The position numbers and the translations under genes are program-made. A stretch of DNA of 64,000 nt from Ancylobacter sp. IITR112 (GTDB lineage Bacteria; Pseudomonadota; Alphaproteobacteria; Rhizobiales; Xanthobacteraceae). The stretch lies in the NCBI RefSeq assembly GCF_041415945.1, contig NZ_JBGCUS010000001.1, forward strand, positions 3,938,501 through 4,002,500, written 5' to 3'. The notes under the pieces are model-generated. The model did not search any database. It was not told the DNA's origin and was given only the letters and a program-made list of their open reading frames with translations. Below, piece after piece: positions 54,751 through 64,000 of the stretch; position 1 is the first letter of the stretch, and every line of letters begins with the position of its first letter.

Positions 54751-56286
54751 CTATTTGCCGAAGCTGGCCCGCAGCGCGGCGGTCGTGATGCCGCCCAGCA
54801 CCATAGCGAGCCCGCCATAGACGGCGGCGCCGAGCGCTACCAGCCCGAGGAGCGCGGCGGCGGCGGCGAGCCCGCCCTGCGCCAGCACTCCCTCCAGCCC
54901 GGTGCGGGCGAGCAGCACCGCCCCCGCCATGGCGAACGCCGCCGCCGTCAGCCGGAGCAGCCCGCGTCGCAGCGGCCGCGGCAGGCCCACCAGCCGCCGC
55001 CTTCCGAGCCCGACCCCCAGCCCGGCGACGCCGATCAGGCTGGAGAGCAGCACCCCCAGCGCCGGCCCCGCCATGCCGAGCGGGCCGGCCGCGAGGAAGC
55101 CCGCCACCGCCCCGATCGGCAGCGCGGCCAGGCAGGTCCGACTGACGAGGCGCGCCTGGCCGCGGGCGAAGGCGATGGCGATCAGCACCTTCTCCAGCGC
55201 CTGCGCCGGCAGGGTCAGCGCCAGCAGGGCGAGGGCGGTGGCGGTGAGCTCGCTCGCCTGCGGGTCGAAGGCGCCGCGCTCGAACAGCACGACGACGATG
55301 GGATGGGCGAGAACGGCGAGGCCCAGCGCCGCCGGCAGCGAGAGCGCCAGCGCGGCGATCAGCCCGCCGGTGCCGAGCCCCTCCTCGCCGGACCCGCCCG
55401 GAGTTGCGGCGAGGGCCGGCAGCAGCACCGCGCCGGCGCTGGCGCCGACGAGGCCGAGCGGCAGTTCCACCAGCCGCGTCGCATAGAACAGCGCCGCGAC
55501 CCCGCCACCTATGCCCGAGGCCGCCGCCGCCGCGATGAGGAAGCGAAGCTGCGGCAGGGCGGCGGCCAGCAGCGGCGTTCCCGCGCCGGTCAGCAGCGGC
55601 AGCGCCGCCTTGAGGTCGGCCGGTGCCACCGACAGGCGGAAGAAACCGCGCGGCACGGCGGCGCGGTTGATGAGACATTGCGTCGCCGCGCCCGCCACCA
55701 CGCCGGCCGACAGCCAGATGAGCGCGGTGGACACGCTCACGGCATGCGCGCCGGCGAGCCACAGCATCATCAGCAGCGCCAGCACCGCGACATTGGCGGC
55801 CGCCGGCGCAAGGGCGGGCCGGGCGAAACGGCCGGCCTGATTGGCGAAGGCGGCGAACACGCCGGCGACAAGAGCGAGCGGCAGGCAGACCACGCTGAGC
55901 CGCCCCGCCAGCACCGCGCCCTCGGCACGCGGTCCTTCGCCGGCAAAGCCGGGCGCCAGAAGGCTCACCACGACAGGCATGAACAAGAACAGCAGCGCCG
56001 CGAGCGCCAGGCCGGCGAGGGCGAACAGCACCAGCGCCGCTCCGGCCAGCCGGGCGCGGGCCGCCTCATTCTCCGCCCGCGCCAAGGCTGGCAGCAGCGC
56101 CGCGTTGAGCGCGCCCTCGCCGAGGAGGCGCCGGGCGATCTGCGGCACGGCGAGCCCGGCGACCGAGGCTTCCGCGACGATGCCGGTGCCGAACAGCGCC
56201 GCCACCCCGGCATCGCGGGCAAAGCCCAGCACGCGCGAGGTCAGGGTGAGGAGGGCGACGGTGGAGGCGTGGCGGAGCAGGGCCAT
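54751..56286 (-). CDS. murJ: Lipid II flippase MurJ
   Basis: A 511-residue MOP-family membrane protein with about 14 spans that moves lipid II across the inner membrane for peptidoglycan synthesis. It starts with [20 protein letters not shown] and [14 protein letters not shown], has [17 protein letters not shown] and the family's Pro/Gly-rich spans. It heads the murJ-trpS-usp-nfu run. Its start is back to back with that of the kinase gene, 136 bp away. Confidence 0.96.
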   Translation of the reverse strand: MALLRHASTVALLTLTSRVLGFARDAGVAALFGTGIVAEASVAGLAVPQIARRLLGEGALNAALLPALARAENEAARARLAGAALVLFALAGLALAALLFLFMPVVVSLLAPGFAGEGPRAEGAVLAGRLSVVCLPLALVAGVFAAFANQAGRFARPALAPAAANVAVLALLMMLWLAGAHAVSVSTALIWLSAGVVAGAATQCLINRAAVPRGFFRLSVAPADLKAALPLLTGAGTPLLAAALPQLRFLIAAAAASGIGGGVAALFYATRLVELPLGLVGASAGAVLLPALAATPGGSGEEGLGTGGLIAALALSLPAALGLAVLAHPIVVVLFERGAFDPQASELTATALALLALTLPAQALEKVLIAIAFARGQARLVSRTCLAALPIGAVAGFLAAGPLGMAGPALGVLLSSLIGVAGLGVGLGRRRLVGLPRPLRRGLLRLTAAAFAMAGAVLLARTGLEGVLAQGGLAAAAALLGLVALGAAVYGGLAMVLGGITTAALRASFGK

Positions 56287-56422
56287 GGCCTAGCAATAGT
56301 CGCCCGGAGCGGGCAGGGAAAGGGAGGCGCGCGGCCGTGCCCCGCCGTTGCGGGACGCGCGCCCGTCTGCTACCGCGAGTGCCGCCCCATCCCCGGCAAG
56401 ACCTTGCGGAGAAAAGCCGTCC

Positions 56423-57421
56423 ATGACCGTCCCCCCGCTCGATGTGCTCGGCTTCGGCAACGCCATTGTCGATGTCATCTCCCGCGCCGAAGAGGCGTTT
56501 CTCGACCGCCACGCCATGCGCAAGGGCGGCATGACGCTGATCGACGAAGAGCGCGCGGAAGCGGTCTATGGCGCCATGGGGCCGGGGGTGGAGATTTCCG
56601 GCGGCTCGGCCGCAAACACCATGGTCGGCATCGCTGCGCTGGGCGGCCGGGCCGGCTTCATCGGCAAGGTGCGCGACGACGAACTGGGCGGCATCTTCGC
56701 CCATGACATCCGCGCCGCCGGGGTCGCCTATGCGACGCCGCCCGCCGCCTCCGGCCCGGCCACGGCCCGCTGCCTCATCCTGGTGACGCCGGATGGCGAG
56801 CGCACCATGAACACCTATCTCGGCGCGGCGCAGGACCTGTCCCCCGCCGATGTTGACGAGGGCATGGTGGCGGGGGCCAAGGTCACCTATCTCGAAGGCT
56901 ATCTGTGGGATCCGCCGCCGGCCAAGGAAGCCTTCCTCAAGGCGGCCGCCATCGCCCATGCCGCCGGGCGCACCGTCTCGCTCACCTTGTCCGACGCTTT
57001 CTGCGTCGGGCGCTACCGGGCGGAGTTCCTGAATCTCCTGCGCGCGGGCACGGTCGATCTGGTCTTCGCCAATGAGGCGGAGTTGATGTCGCTCTACGAG
57101 ACCGATTTCGATACGGCGCTGGCGCAGTTGCGGCAGGAGGCGCGGCACGCCGTCGTCACCCGCAGCGAGAAGGGAGCGCTGGCGCTCTCCGGCGGGGACA
57201 TGGTGGCGGTGCCGGCCTTTCCGGTGGCGAAGGTGGTGGACACCACGGGCGCGGGCGACCTGTTCGCCGCCGGCTATCTCCACGGCTTCGCCCAGAACAT
57301 GCCGGCCGGGGAATGCCTCGCGCTCGGCGCGCTGTGCGCGGCGGAGATCATCAGCCATATCGGCGCCCGCCCGGAGCGGGGGCTGAAGGACTACGCTACC
57401 GAAAACGGCCTGCGTGTATAG
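56423..57421 (+). CDS. PfkB-family kinase, adenosine kinase-like
   Basis: A 332-residue ribokinase-fold kinase. GGSAANTMVGIAALGG and the anion hole DTTGAGDLFAAGYLHG with the catalytic Asp are present. The pattern LGFGNAIVDVISR at the start is the one seen in bacterial adenosine kinases, so adenosine to AMP salvage is likely, with other nucleosides or sugars possible. ATG 56423 is chosen over the longer frame. A terminator lies right after its stop. Confidence 0.9.
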   Translation: MTVPPLDVLGFGNAIVDVISRAEEAFLDRHAMRKGGMTLIDEERAEAVYGAMGPGVEISGGSAANTMVGIAALGGRAGFIGKVRDDELGGIFAHDIRAAGVAYATPPAASGPATARCLILVTPDGERTMNTYLGAAQDLSPADVDEGMVAGAKVTYLEGYLWDPPPAKEAFLKAAAIAHAAGRTVSLTLSDAFCVGRYRAEFLNLLRAGTVDLVFANEAELMSLYETDFDTALAQLRQEARHAVVTRSEKGALALSGGDMVAVPAFPVAKVVDTTGAGDLFAAGYLHGFAQNMPAGECLALGALCAAEIISHIGARPERGLKDYATENGLRV

Positions 57422-57434
57422 GCACAAAAAAGAA

Positions 57435-57457
57435 CAGGCCGGTGAGGGGCCGGCCTG
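57435..57457 (-). terminator. Terminator for the minus-strand DUF2076 gene
   Basis: CAGGCCGG and CCGGCCTG pair perfectly around 7 nt. Read on the minus strand the hairpin is followed by TTCTTTTTTG, so it should end transcription from the minus-strand genes to its right; it may also slow plus-strand RNA from the kinase gene. Confidence 0.75.
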
Positions 57458-57622
57458 CTGGGAGTTGGGAAGTGTCCCGCCCCGGCGGGGCGGGAAGCTG
57501 CTTGCGGCTTAACCCAGGCGTCCCGCCTCGGCGGTGCTGTCCGCCCTACTTCCGGCCGGCCGCAGGCCGGACCCGGAGCGCGCGCCGGGATGAGGCGATC
57601 GCGAAAGCCGGCGCCGCCGGCC

Positions 57623-58345
57623 TCAGAACTCGTCGCTGCCGCCGAACCAGTCGCCGCCGCCGAAGAAGCCGCCATCATCCACCGCGCCGGCATCTTCCGC
57701 CCCGGTGTCCGCGGGCTCGTCCGCCGCCGCCGGCTCGTCGGCCGGGGCATCGGCGGGCGCTTCGGAGGCATGGGCCGAACCGCCGCTGAGCATGCTGGAG
57801 ATGGCGCTGCCGAGCAGCACGCCGCCCGCCACGCCCATCGCCGTCTGCGCCGCGCCGGCGAGGAAGCCGCCGCCACCGCCGCCGAAGCCCGGGCGGCCGA
57901 AACCACCCTGCTGCGGCGCGGCGCCGGGCGCGCCCATCGGCTGGCCCGCCGCCGCGCCGGACTGCCAGGCCGGGGAGGCGGTGGCCGGGATCGCGCCGGC
58001 CGCCCCGCTGCCCAATCCGCTGCGCGGCATGGCGGGCACGCCGCTGCGCCGGGCCGGGGGCTGGCTGGAGCCGAACAGCCCGCCGAAGAGGCCGCCGCCG
58101 CTTGCCGGCTGGGCGGCGGCTTCCTGCGCCTGCCGCTCCAGCTCCTCGATGCGCGCCTGCGCCTGCTGCAGGGCATAGTCCTGCATGACGATGGTCTGCG
58201 CCATCAGATAGGGCGCGGCCGGCTGCTGGGTGATGCGCTGGGCGATGAAGCCCTCGGCTTCCGCGTCACGCGGGCCGGACTGGCGCTCGGCCTCGGCGAG
58301 CTTGGCGAAGAGGCCGTCAATGGCCTGACGATCCTGCTCATTCAT
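57623..58345 (-). CDS. DUF2076 protein
   Basis: A 240-residue protein of the DUF2076 family. The N-terminal ~80 residues are helical and charged (MNEQDRQAIDGLFAKLAEAE...), followed by a Gly/Ala/Pro-rich stretch, a glycine-rich hydrophobic patch near 155-185 and an acidic tail (ADEPADTGAEDAGAVDDGG) ending GDWFGGSDEF. The function is unknown; the family is often near envelope or stress genes. It lies 28 bp after the BI-1 gene. Confidence 0.85.
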   Translation of the reverse strand: MNEQDRQAIDGLFAKLAEAERQSGPRDAEAEGFIAQRITQQPAAPYLMAQTIVMQDYALQQAQARIEELERQAQEAAAQPASGGGLFGGLFGSSQPPARRSGVPAMPRSGLGSGAAGAIPATASPAWQSGAAAGQPMGAPGAAPQQGGFGRPGFGGGGGGFLAGAAQTAMGVAGGVLLGSAISSMLSGGSAHASEAPADAPADEPAAADEPADTGAEDAGAVDDGGFFGGGDWFGGSDEF

Positions 58346-58373
58346 GGCTGTGTTCCCTTGGGGGTCCGTCGCC

Positions 58374-59093
58374 TCACTCCCGCTCGCCGGTGAAATTCAG
58401 CAGGAGCTGGAAGATGTTGACGAAGTTGAGATAGAGCGAGAAGGCACCGAACACGGCGAGCTTCTGCTGCGACTCGGCGTCGAAATGGTCGGCGTACTGT
58501 TCCTTGATCGACTGGGTGTCCCAGGCGGTCAGGCCGACAAAGACGAGGATGCCGACCACGGAGACGATGAACTGCAGCATCGTCGAGCCGAGGAAGATGT
58601 TGACGAGGCTGGCGATCACCACGCCGATCAGGCCCATGATCAGGAACGAGCCGAACTGCGAGAGGTCGCGCTTGGTGGTGTAGCCATACAGGCTGGTGGC
58701 GCCGAACATCGTCGCGGCGATGAAGAAGGTGCGCGCGATCGAGGTGCCGGTGAACACCAGGAAGATCGAGGCCATGGACAGGCCCATCACCGCGCAGAAG
58801 GCCCAGAACATGGTCTGCGCCGCGCTGCCCGACATGGACTGCATGCGGAACGAGAAGAACAGCACGAAGGCGAGCGGGGCCAGCATCACCACCCATTTCA
58901 GCGGGGTGGAGAAGATCGGCACATAGAGCGCCGGCGTGGTGCCGACGATGAAGGCCACCGCGCCGGTCAGCACCAGGCCGAGGGCCATGTAGTTGTAGAC
59001 CCGCAGCATGTGGCGGCGCAGGCCCTCGTCGAAGACGGCCTGGTCGACGCTGGCGGTCCGGGACCACTGGAAGCCGGTATTCGGCGTGTTCAT
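58374..59093 (-). CDS. Bax inhibitor-1/YccA family membrane protein
   Basis: A 239-residue membrane protein with seven predicted spans. VYNYMALGLVLTGAVAF, the Gly/Met-rich central spans and GLTAWDTQSIKEQY near the end are typical of BI-1/YccA. E. coli YccA limits FtsH proteolysis and eukaryotic relatives leak calcium; the role here is by family only. AGGAG before ATG 59093 fixes the start. Confidence 0.93.
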   Translation of the reverse strand: MNTPNTGFQWSRTASVDQAVFDEGLRRHMLRVYNYMALGLVLTGAVAFIVGTTPALYVPIFSTPLKWVVMLAPLAFVLFFSFRMQSMSGSAAQTMFWAFCAVMGLSMASIFLVFTGTSIARTFFIAATMFGATSLYGYTTKRDLSQFGSFLIMGLIGVVIASLVNIFLGSTMLQFIVSVVGILVFVGLTAWDTQSIKEQYADHFDAESQQKLAVFGAFSLYLNFVNIFQLLLNFTGERE

Positions 59094-59122
59094 GTCAGTC
59101 TCCTGATGAGGATCATCTGGTT

Positions 59123-59923
59123 TCAGTACAGCGTCCGGGCAAGGCGTGCGGCCGCCCGGTCGAGATCTTTCGTGTCGGCGGCGGGGCCGGTCTGGGCGAC
59201 CAGCGCATAGGCCACCTCGCCGACCTGCCAATAGGCGGCGGTCAGCTCGTCGCGCGGCACGGTGGTGGCCGGCACCACGTCGAACCCGCCCGGCCGCACC
59301 GCGAACAGCGAGGCGGTGCCGATCTCCCCGGCTTCCACGGTCATTTCCACGCTCGGCCCGAAGGTGGAGGGAAACACCTGCACATCCGCCACCTTCCACC
59401 CCTCCGGCAAAACCGGCATGACGATGGCGGTGGCGGCGCGGATTTCCGCCGGGTCGTAGCGGCTGGCGCCCGGCAGCGAGGGCATGTCGGCGCGCACGCG
59501 CGCGGTGCGGTGGGCGCGCACCGCATCCTCCAGATAGGCCGGGGGCAGTGCCGAGGCGACCACGCGGCTGACGCCGAGATGGCCGAATTGCGCGTTCGCC
59601 ATCCAGCCGGCGCCGACCAGCAGCGCCACCATGGCGGCGATGCGCAGCCGCCGGGTCCAGCGGGCGCGGGCGAGCGCCCCCTGCAGCCGCCGCGCGGCTT
59701 CCGCCGTCGCCAGCCGCGCCGTGGCGGTGGAGGCCGCGCGCGGTGTCTCGGCGAGGGCGAGGCGCAGTTCGTCGCGGATGCGCAGATCGCCCATCACCCG
59801 CGAGGCGGCGGCGGGGTTGGCGCTGAGATAGGCTTCCACGTCGATGCGCCGCGCCACGCCGAGCTGGTCGTCGACATAGGCCTGCAGATCGTCGCCGGAG
59901 ACGGGATCAACGGGTTGGCTCAT
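59123..59923 (-). CDS. Transmembrane anti-sigma factor
   Basis: A 266-residue protein. The N-terminal ~80 residues resemble a zinc-less anti-sigma domain (DLQAYVDDQLGVARRIDVEAYL), one span lies at about 92-112, and the rest is periplasmic. It overlaps the sigma gene by 17 bp, so the two are made together, and it should hold the sigma factor inactive until an envelope or redox signal. Confidence 0.88.
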   Translation of the reverse strand: MSQPVDPVSGDDLQAYVDDQLGVARRIDVEAYLSANPAAASRVMGDLRIRDELRLALAETPRAASTATARLATAEAARRLQGALARARWTRRLRIAAMVALLVGAGWMANAQFGHLGVSRVVASALPPAYLEDAVRAHRTARVRADMPSLPGASRYDPAEIRAATAIVMPVLPEGWKVADVQVFPSTFGPSVEMTVEAGEIGTASLFAVRPGGFDVVPATTVPRDELTAAYWQVGEVAYALVAQTGPAADTKDLDRAAARLARTLY

Positions 59924-60512
59924 CCGTACCTCCTACGATGCGCAGGCGCGCCGGGCCTTCCCCCGCGCCGCCCTCTTCCATCGCCCGCAGCGTCGCGCGG
60001 GCGCGCGACAGGCGTGACATCAGCGTGCCCTGGGGAATGCCGAGCGTGGCGGCGGCTTCGGCATAGCCGAGCCCCTCAATGGCGACGAGATGAAGCGCGG
60101 CGCGCTGTTCCTCCGGCAGGGCCATGAAGGCGCCGCGCACCTGGGCGAGGCGCAGACGGTGCTCCTGTGCCGGCGCGGCGCTGGTCTCGGCGAGGTCGAG
60201 GCTGTCGGCCTCGCGCCGCGCCTCGGCGACGCGCGAGCGGCGGCGGTCGATGAACACATTGTGCAGCACCGAGAGCAGCCAGCCGCGCAGCCGCGCCCCG
60301 CCCCCGGCCTCGCCGCCCCGGCTTCCGCCGCCTTTGCCCGTGCCGGCAGCGGCGGGCTCGGCATCGAAGCTGCCGCGCCGCTCATAGGCCCGGACCAGTG
60401 CGTCATGCACCAGGTCCTCGGCCTCGACATCGTCGCGCGTCAGCGAACGCGCATAGCGCCGCATGACGCCGAGCTGGGCCGGCACGTCGAAGGTGGTGTC
60501 GTCGCGCTTCAT
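59907..60512 (-). CDS. ECF RNA polymerase sigma factor
   Basis: A 201-residue extracytoplasmic-function sigma factor. Region 2 has the LTRDDVEAEDLVHDALVRAYE segment and region 4 the LPEEQRAALHLVAIEGLGYAEAA helix-turn-helix. A Gly/Ala/Arg-rich insert (~25 residues) lies in the linker. It is followed at once by its anti-sigma gene, and a GGAAT-N17-CGTA site lies directly before the start, so autoregulation is possible. Confidence 0.92.
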   Translation of the reverse strand: MKRDDTTFDVPAQLGVMRRYARSLTRDDVEAEDLVHDALVRAYERRGSFDAEPAAAGTGKGGGSRGGEAGGGARLRGWLLSVLHNVFIDRRRSRVAEARREADSLDLAETSAAPAQEHRLRLAQVRGAFMALPEEQRAALHLVAIEGLGYAEAAATLGIPQGTLMSRLSRARATLRAMEEGGAGEGPARLRIVGGTDEPTR

Positions 60513-60520
60513 GTCCCGTA

Positions 60521-60546
60521 TACGGAGCCGTTGGCGGGCCTATTCC
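60521..60546 (-). promoter_or_regulatory. Candidate ECF-type promoter at the sigma gene start
   Basis: On the minus strand GGAAT (60546-60542) and CGTA (60524-60521) are 17 nt apart, similar to GGAAC-N16/17-CGTT sites of general-stress ECF factors. RNA would begin at or next to the start codon at 60512. The rest of the 366-bp gap to the MFS gene (60513-60878) holds no evident gene. Confidence 0.4.
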
Positions 60547-60878
60547 CAGCATCCTGCGAAAAATTCCGCCGCATCCCTCTCTATCGCAGCGCCGGGCCAA
60601 GGGCCGTTCATTTCGGCGAAAGCGGCACCCTGCCGCGTGCTGCAGCGCACCCATGCAAAGCGGGGGGAGGCCCCCTTCCGCCCGCGCGCTTGTCGGCGGC
60701 GCCGCCCCGGCCTAACTGGGCCGGCGACAGGGCCGGCCGTCGGCGTGGCAGGGGTGAGGACGATGCCGCAAATGACGGACGAAATGCCGGGCGAGAGGAC
60801 GGGTCTTCCCGCGTCCGGCCTGCTGCGGGGCGCCGTCCGCCGCCCGGCAGGGCGGGAGCGCGCGGGAGCGCGCATTCC

Positions 60879-62102
60879 GTGAGCCCCGACGCCGCTTCCC
60901 CGCCCCATGGGCGCACGCCCTTCATCATTGGTCTCGGCGTGGCGCAGCTCTGCTCCTGGGGCAGCCTCTATTACAGCTTTCCGCAGATCGCGCAGGCGAT
61001 GGGCGAGGATCTCGGCTGGTCCAAGGCGGAGCTTTACGGCGCGGCGACGCTCGGCCTCGCGCTGGCGGGGCTCGCCGCCTATCCCGTCGGCGCGGCGATC
61101 GACCGCGGCCATGGCCGGGCGATCATGGCCGGCGCCTCGCTGCTGGCGGGGCTGCTGCTGGCGCTGTGGTCGCAGGTCGAGAGCCACGGCCTGTTCTATG
61201 TCGCAGTGGCGGGGATCGGCGCGGTGCAGGCGGCGACGCTCTATGAGCCGGCCTTCGCCGTCGTCGCCCGGCGCGCCGGCGCGCTGAATGCCCGCCCCGG
61301 CATCACCGCCCTCACCTTGTGGGGCGGCTTCTCCTCCACCGTCTTCATTCCGCTGATCCAGGTGCTGCTGCAGGGCTTCGGCTGGCGCGGCACGCTGCTG
61401 GCGCTGGCGGCGATCAATATCGGCCTGTGCGCGACGATGAATTTCCTCGCCGCCGGCGGCGGGCGGGAGCGCCCGCCGGCCCGCCCCACCCCCGCGGGGA
61501 CACCGCGTTCGGTGATCGGCGGGGTGATCCGCCGGCCGGTGTTCTGGGCGCTGGCGGTGGCCTTCACCGCCTATGCCGCGATGTTTTCCGGCTTCACCTT
61601 CCACATGTACCCGCTGCTGGTGGAGCGCGGCTTCGACACCGCCGCCGTGGTGAGCGCCATCGCCGTCATCGGCCCGGCGCAGGTGGCCGGGCGCATCCTC
61701 GTCACCCTGCTGGCGCCGCGCGCGCCGGTGCGGGTGGTGGGCTCGGTGATCGTCGCGGTGTTCCCGCTCGCCTTCCTGGCGCTGGAACTGATCCCGCCGG
61801 ATTTCGCCTATGTCGCGCTGTTCGCCCTCGCCTATGGCTCGGTCAACGGCATCATCACCATCGTGCGCGGGCTGGTGGTTCCGGAGCTGCTCACCCGCCG
61901 GGCCTATGGCGCGGTGAATGGCGCGCTCTCGGTGCCGGCGACGTTCTCGCGCGCCCTGGCCCCCGCCGGCATGGCCATGCTGTGGACCGCCACCGGCTCC
62001 TATGACGCGGTGCTGTTCGCGGTGATCGCCCTCGCCGCGCTGCTGGCGGCGGGTTTCTGGTGCGCGGCCGCGCTGGCCCGGCCGCTGGAGGACGAGGATT
62101 AG
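60879..62102 (+). CDS. MFS transporter
   Basis: A 407-residue major facilitator with 12 predicted spans. AYPVGAAIDRGHGRAIM is the motif A loop, and the second half has a matching AQVAGRILVTLLAPRAP segment. Substrate unknown. GTG 60879 is chosen because the preceding frame is not conserved and overlaps the sigma gene on the other strand; GGGAG lies upstream. Its stop overlaps that of the TSUP gene. Confidence 0.85.
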   Translation: MSPDAASPPHGRTPFIIGLGVAQLCSWGSLYYSFPQIAQAMGEDLGWSKAELYGAATLGLALAGLAAYPVGAAIDRGHGRAIMAGASLLAGLLLALWSQVESHGLFYVAVAGIGAVQAATLYEPAFAVVARRAGALNARPGITALTLWGGFSSTVFIPLIQVLLQGFGWRGTLLALAAINIGLCATMNFLAAGGGRERPPARPTPAGTPRSVIGGVIRRPVFWALAVAFTAYAAMFSGFTFHMYPLLVERGFDTAAVVSAIAVIGPAQVAGRILVTLLAPRAPVRVVGSVIVAVFPLAFLALELIPPDFAYVALFALAYGSVNGIITIVRGLVVPELLTRRAYGAVNGALSVPATFSRALAPAGMAMLWTATGSYDAVLFAVIALAALLAAGFWCAAALARPLEDED

Positions 62103-62857
62103 CCGGCGAATATGCCTGTGGCGCCGTCCCAGATGAGCTTCAACGAAATCAGCAGCAGCGCCCCCATCACCAGCCGGTAGAACAGCTTTTCCGGCAGGCG
62201 GCGGGTGAGCCAGACCCCGGCGAAGGTCGCCGCCACCGCCACCGGCAGCAGCAGCGCGGTGACGGTGAGATTGGCCGGGTTGAGCTGGCCCAGCGCAGCA
62301 TAGGGAATGAGCTTGAGCGCGTTGATGGCGGCGAAGGTGAGCGTCGTCGTGCCGGCATAGACCATTTTCGGCAGGCGCTGCGGCAGCACATACATCTGGT
62401 AGGGCGGAGCGCCGCCATGGCTGACGAAGCTGGTGAAGCCCGTCACCGTGCCCCACAACAGCCCGCGCGGCACATCGGCCGGCCGCGCCGCCGCCCCTGC
62501 CCCGCCCAGCCAGCGGATGAGGCAGAAGGCAAGGCCGATGGCGCCGACGATCAGCATCACTTCCGCATCGGTCACCAGCGAGGCGGTGGCCCAGCCAATG
62601 CCGATGCCGAATGTGGCGGCGGGAATGAGGATGGCGAGGTTGCGCCCGGAAAATTCGCGCCGATATGCCCACACGCCGAACATGTCGCTGACGACATAGA
62701 CCGGCAGCAGCAGGCCGGCGGCGGTGACCGGCGACATCAGCAGCGCCAGCGTCGGCACGGCGAGCGAGCCGATCATCGGCACGCCGCCCTTGCCCATGCC
62801 GACAAAGAAGGCCGCGAGGCCGGCGGCAAGGGCGAAAGCGGGATCGGGTACGAACAT
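62099..62857 (-). CDS. TSUP-family permease (TauE/SafE)
   Basis: A 252-residue membrane protein with about eight spans and the TauE/SafE pattern: FFVGMGKGGVPMIGSLAVP near the start and GTVTGFTSFVSHGGAPPYQMYVLPQ in the middle. These proteins export sulfite, sulfoacetate or related sulfur organics. The link to the sulfate genes at 17.9 kb is only thematic. It converges with the MFS gene. Confidence 0.9.
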   Translation of the reverse strand: MFVPDPAFALAAGLAAFFVGMGKGGVPMIGSLAVPTLALLMSPVTAAGLLLPVYVVSDMFGVWAYRREFSGRNLAILIPAATFGIGIGWATASLVTDAEVMLIVGAIGLAFCLIRWLGGAGAAARPADVPRGLLWGTVTGFTSFVSHGGAPPYQMYVLPQRLPKMVYAGTTTLTFAAINALKLIPYAALGQLNPANLTVTALLLPVAVAATFAGVWLTRRLPEKLFYRLVMGALLLISLKLIWDGATGIFAG

Positions 62858-62878
62858 CAGGCGGGCCGGGAAAGAAAC

Positions 62879-62902
62879 GGAGGAGGGCGAACACCCTCCT
62901 CC
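62879..62902 (-). terminator. Terminator after transaldolase
   Basis: GGAGGAGGG (62879-62887) pairs perfectly with CCCTCCTCC (62894-62902) around a 6-nt loop. On the minus strand GTTTCTTTCC follows. It lies between tal and the TSUP gene. Confidence 0.65.
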
Positions 62903-62960
62903 TCACGCTGACGGCACGGCGCCGCCTGTTGCTGCTATCGGCTCAGCCGCCGGCCGAGGC

Positions 62961-63932
62961 TCAGGCCGCCTTGGCGCCGTCGAGCCGCTTGGCGACGAGG
63001 CCGCGCAGGGTGCGCAAATCCTTGACGAAGTGGCGGATGCCGTCGGAGAGCTTCTCCGTCGCCATCTGGTCCTCGTTGAGGGCGAAGCGGAACGCCTTCT
63101 CGTCGAGATGCAGCCGCTCCGGCGCGCCCTCGGTGTTGGCCGGGTCGAGCTTGCGCGGCAGTTCGCCCTCGGCGGCGGCGAGTTCGTCCAGCAGCGAGGG
63201 GCCGATGGTCAGGCGGTCGCAGCCCGCCAGCGCCTCGATCTCACCGGTGTTGCGGAAGGAGGCGCCCATGACGACGGTCGGGATGCCGTGCTTCTTGTAA
63301 TAGGCGTAGATCTGCCGCACCGAGACGACGCCCGGGTCGGTCTCCGAGGTGAAGGGGCCTTCGCCGGCCGCGACGTGCCAGTCGAGGATACGGCCGACGA
63401 AGGGCGAGATGAGGAACGCGCCCGCATCCGCCGCCGCCGCCGCCTGGGTGAGCGAGAACAGCAAGGTGAGGTTGCAGTCGATGCCTTCCTTCTGCAGGAC
63501 TTCCGCCGCGCGGATGCCTTCCCAGGTGGAGGCGATCTTGATCAGGATGCGCTCGCGCCCGACGCCGCGCTCCTCATAGGAGGCGATGAAGGCGCGCGCC
63601 TTGGCGAGGGTGGCCTGCGTGTCGAAGGACAGGTCGGCATTCACCTCGGTGGAGACGCGACCGGGAACGATCTTCGACAGTTCCGCGCCGAAATTCAGCG
63701 CCAGCCGGTCGCAGGTGGCGTCCACCACCGCTTCCGAGGCGCCGCCCTGCCGGCGGCCCCAGTCGATCGCTTCGTCGACGAGGCTGGCATAGGCGGTCAT
63801 CTCCGCCGCCTTGAGCAGCAGCGTGGGGTTGGTCGTGCAGTCCTGCGGCTTCAGGCGGCGGACCGTCTCGATGTCGCCGGTGTCGGAAACGACGACGGTC
63901 ATGGCACGCAGTTGGTCGAGCTTGGAGGGCAT
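62961..63932 (-). CDS. tal: Transaldolase
   Basis: A 323-residue transaldolase of the TalB type that swaps three-carbon units between sugar phosphates in the pentose phosphate pathway. [14 protein letters not shown] is the family signature and [17 protein letters not shown] carries the Schiff-base lysine. ATG 63932 ([12 protein letters not shown]) is the usual start. The 68 bases before it to the end of the window show no other gene. Confidence 0.95.
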   Translation of the reverse strand: MPSKLDQLRAMTVVVSDTGDIETVRRLKPQDCTTNPTLLLKAAEMTAYASLVDEAIDWGRRQGGASEAVVDATCDRLALNFGAELSKIVPGRVSTEVNADLSFDTQATLAKARAFIASYEERGVGRERILIKIASTWEGIRAAEVLQKEGIDCNLTLLFSLTQAAAAADAGAFLISPFVGRILDWHVAAGEGPFTSETDPGVVSVRQIYAYYKKHGIPTVVMGASFRNTGEIEALAGCDRLTIGPSLLDELAAAEGELPRKLDPANTEGAPERLHLDEKAFRFALNEDQMATEKLSDGIRHFVKDLRTLRGLVAKRLDGAKAA

Positions 63933-64000
63933 GGCGCTATCTCTCTTCTCGCGGGAGTGGACCCCGGTGGTCCTGTCCGCAGGCACGGGCGACGGATCAG

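Noticed and set aside
54691..56706. A 671-codon open frame on the plus strand
   Set aside because: It is antisense to murJ and runs into the kinase gene in another frame. Its Arg/Gln/Gly-rich sequence matches no family.
60540..62906. A 788-codon open frame on the minus strand
   Set aside because: It is antisense to an MFS gene and out of frame with the TSUP gene. Composition is Arg/Gly/His-rich and has no domain.

Overview
The window is a GC-rich chromosomal segment of an alphaproteobacterium, most likely of the order Hyphomicrobiales and perhaps near Xanthobacteraceae. Two long blocks have the gene order I associate with that order: sppA-ihfB-lapA with trpF-trpB-trpA-accD-folC, and murJ-trpS-usp-nfu-tsaB-rimI-fur/mur-plsC-miaB-phoH-ybeY-corC-lnt // HTH-metK-trmB. 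The alphaproteobacterial form of infC and a long structured leader before an ornithine/lysine decarboxylase agree with this. The family name is inference from protein style and gene order. Coding is dense, and I see no prophage, insertion sequence, CRISPR array, tRNA or rRNA.

Layout. 0-7.3 kb, plus strand: the end of a tRNA methyltransferase, an S49 peptidase, a MacAB-type exporter, purD and a patatin-like hydrolase. 7.3-12.2 kb: tadA, rluB with a very long low-complexity tail, rsmD, an ABHD10-like hydrolase, and infC starting at an AUU codon. 12.3-17.6 kb, minus strand: trpF-trpB-trpA-accD-folC. 17.9-20.9 kb: sulfate-binding protein and the permeases cysT and cysW, with no ATPase gene. 20.9-28 kb, minus strand: an ornithine cyclodeaminase-like gene, lapA, ihfB, sppA, three phosphonate-associated genes (phnM, a DUF1045 protein, a hexapeptide acetyltransferase) and a divergent gamma-glutamyltransferase-like gene. 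28.3-30.7 kb: a promoter, a roughly 450-nt structured leader, the decarboxylase and a GNAT acetyltransferase. 30.8-38 kb: ohr, an overlapping ygfZ-tag-HD-phosphatase operon, an L,D-transpeptidase, an MFS transporter, a small secreted protein and a DoxX protein. 38-40.8 kb: a TPR protein and two small membrane proteins.

40.9-56.3 kb is a minus-strand housekeeping block for tRNA modification (trmB, miaB, tsaB), ribosome and rRNA work (ybeY, phoH, rimI), the envelope (lnt, plsC, murJ), metal control (fur/mur), Fe-S delivery (nfu), S-adenosylmethionine (metK) and tryptophan charging (trpS). 56.4-64 kb holds a PfkB kinase, a DUF2076 protein, a BI-1 membrane protein, an ECF sigma/anti-sigma pair, an MFS transporter, a TSUP permease and transaldolase.

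The points most worth following up are the decarboxylase leader RNA at 28.4-28.86 kb, the AUU start of infC, the RluB tail, the gamma-glutamyltransferase-like protein with altered catalytic residues, and the DUF1045 protein with two HxT motifs beside phnM. Start codons were moved from the longest open frame to the codon with the best ribosome-binding site and family fit wherever the two differed.
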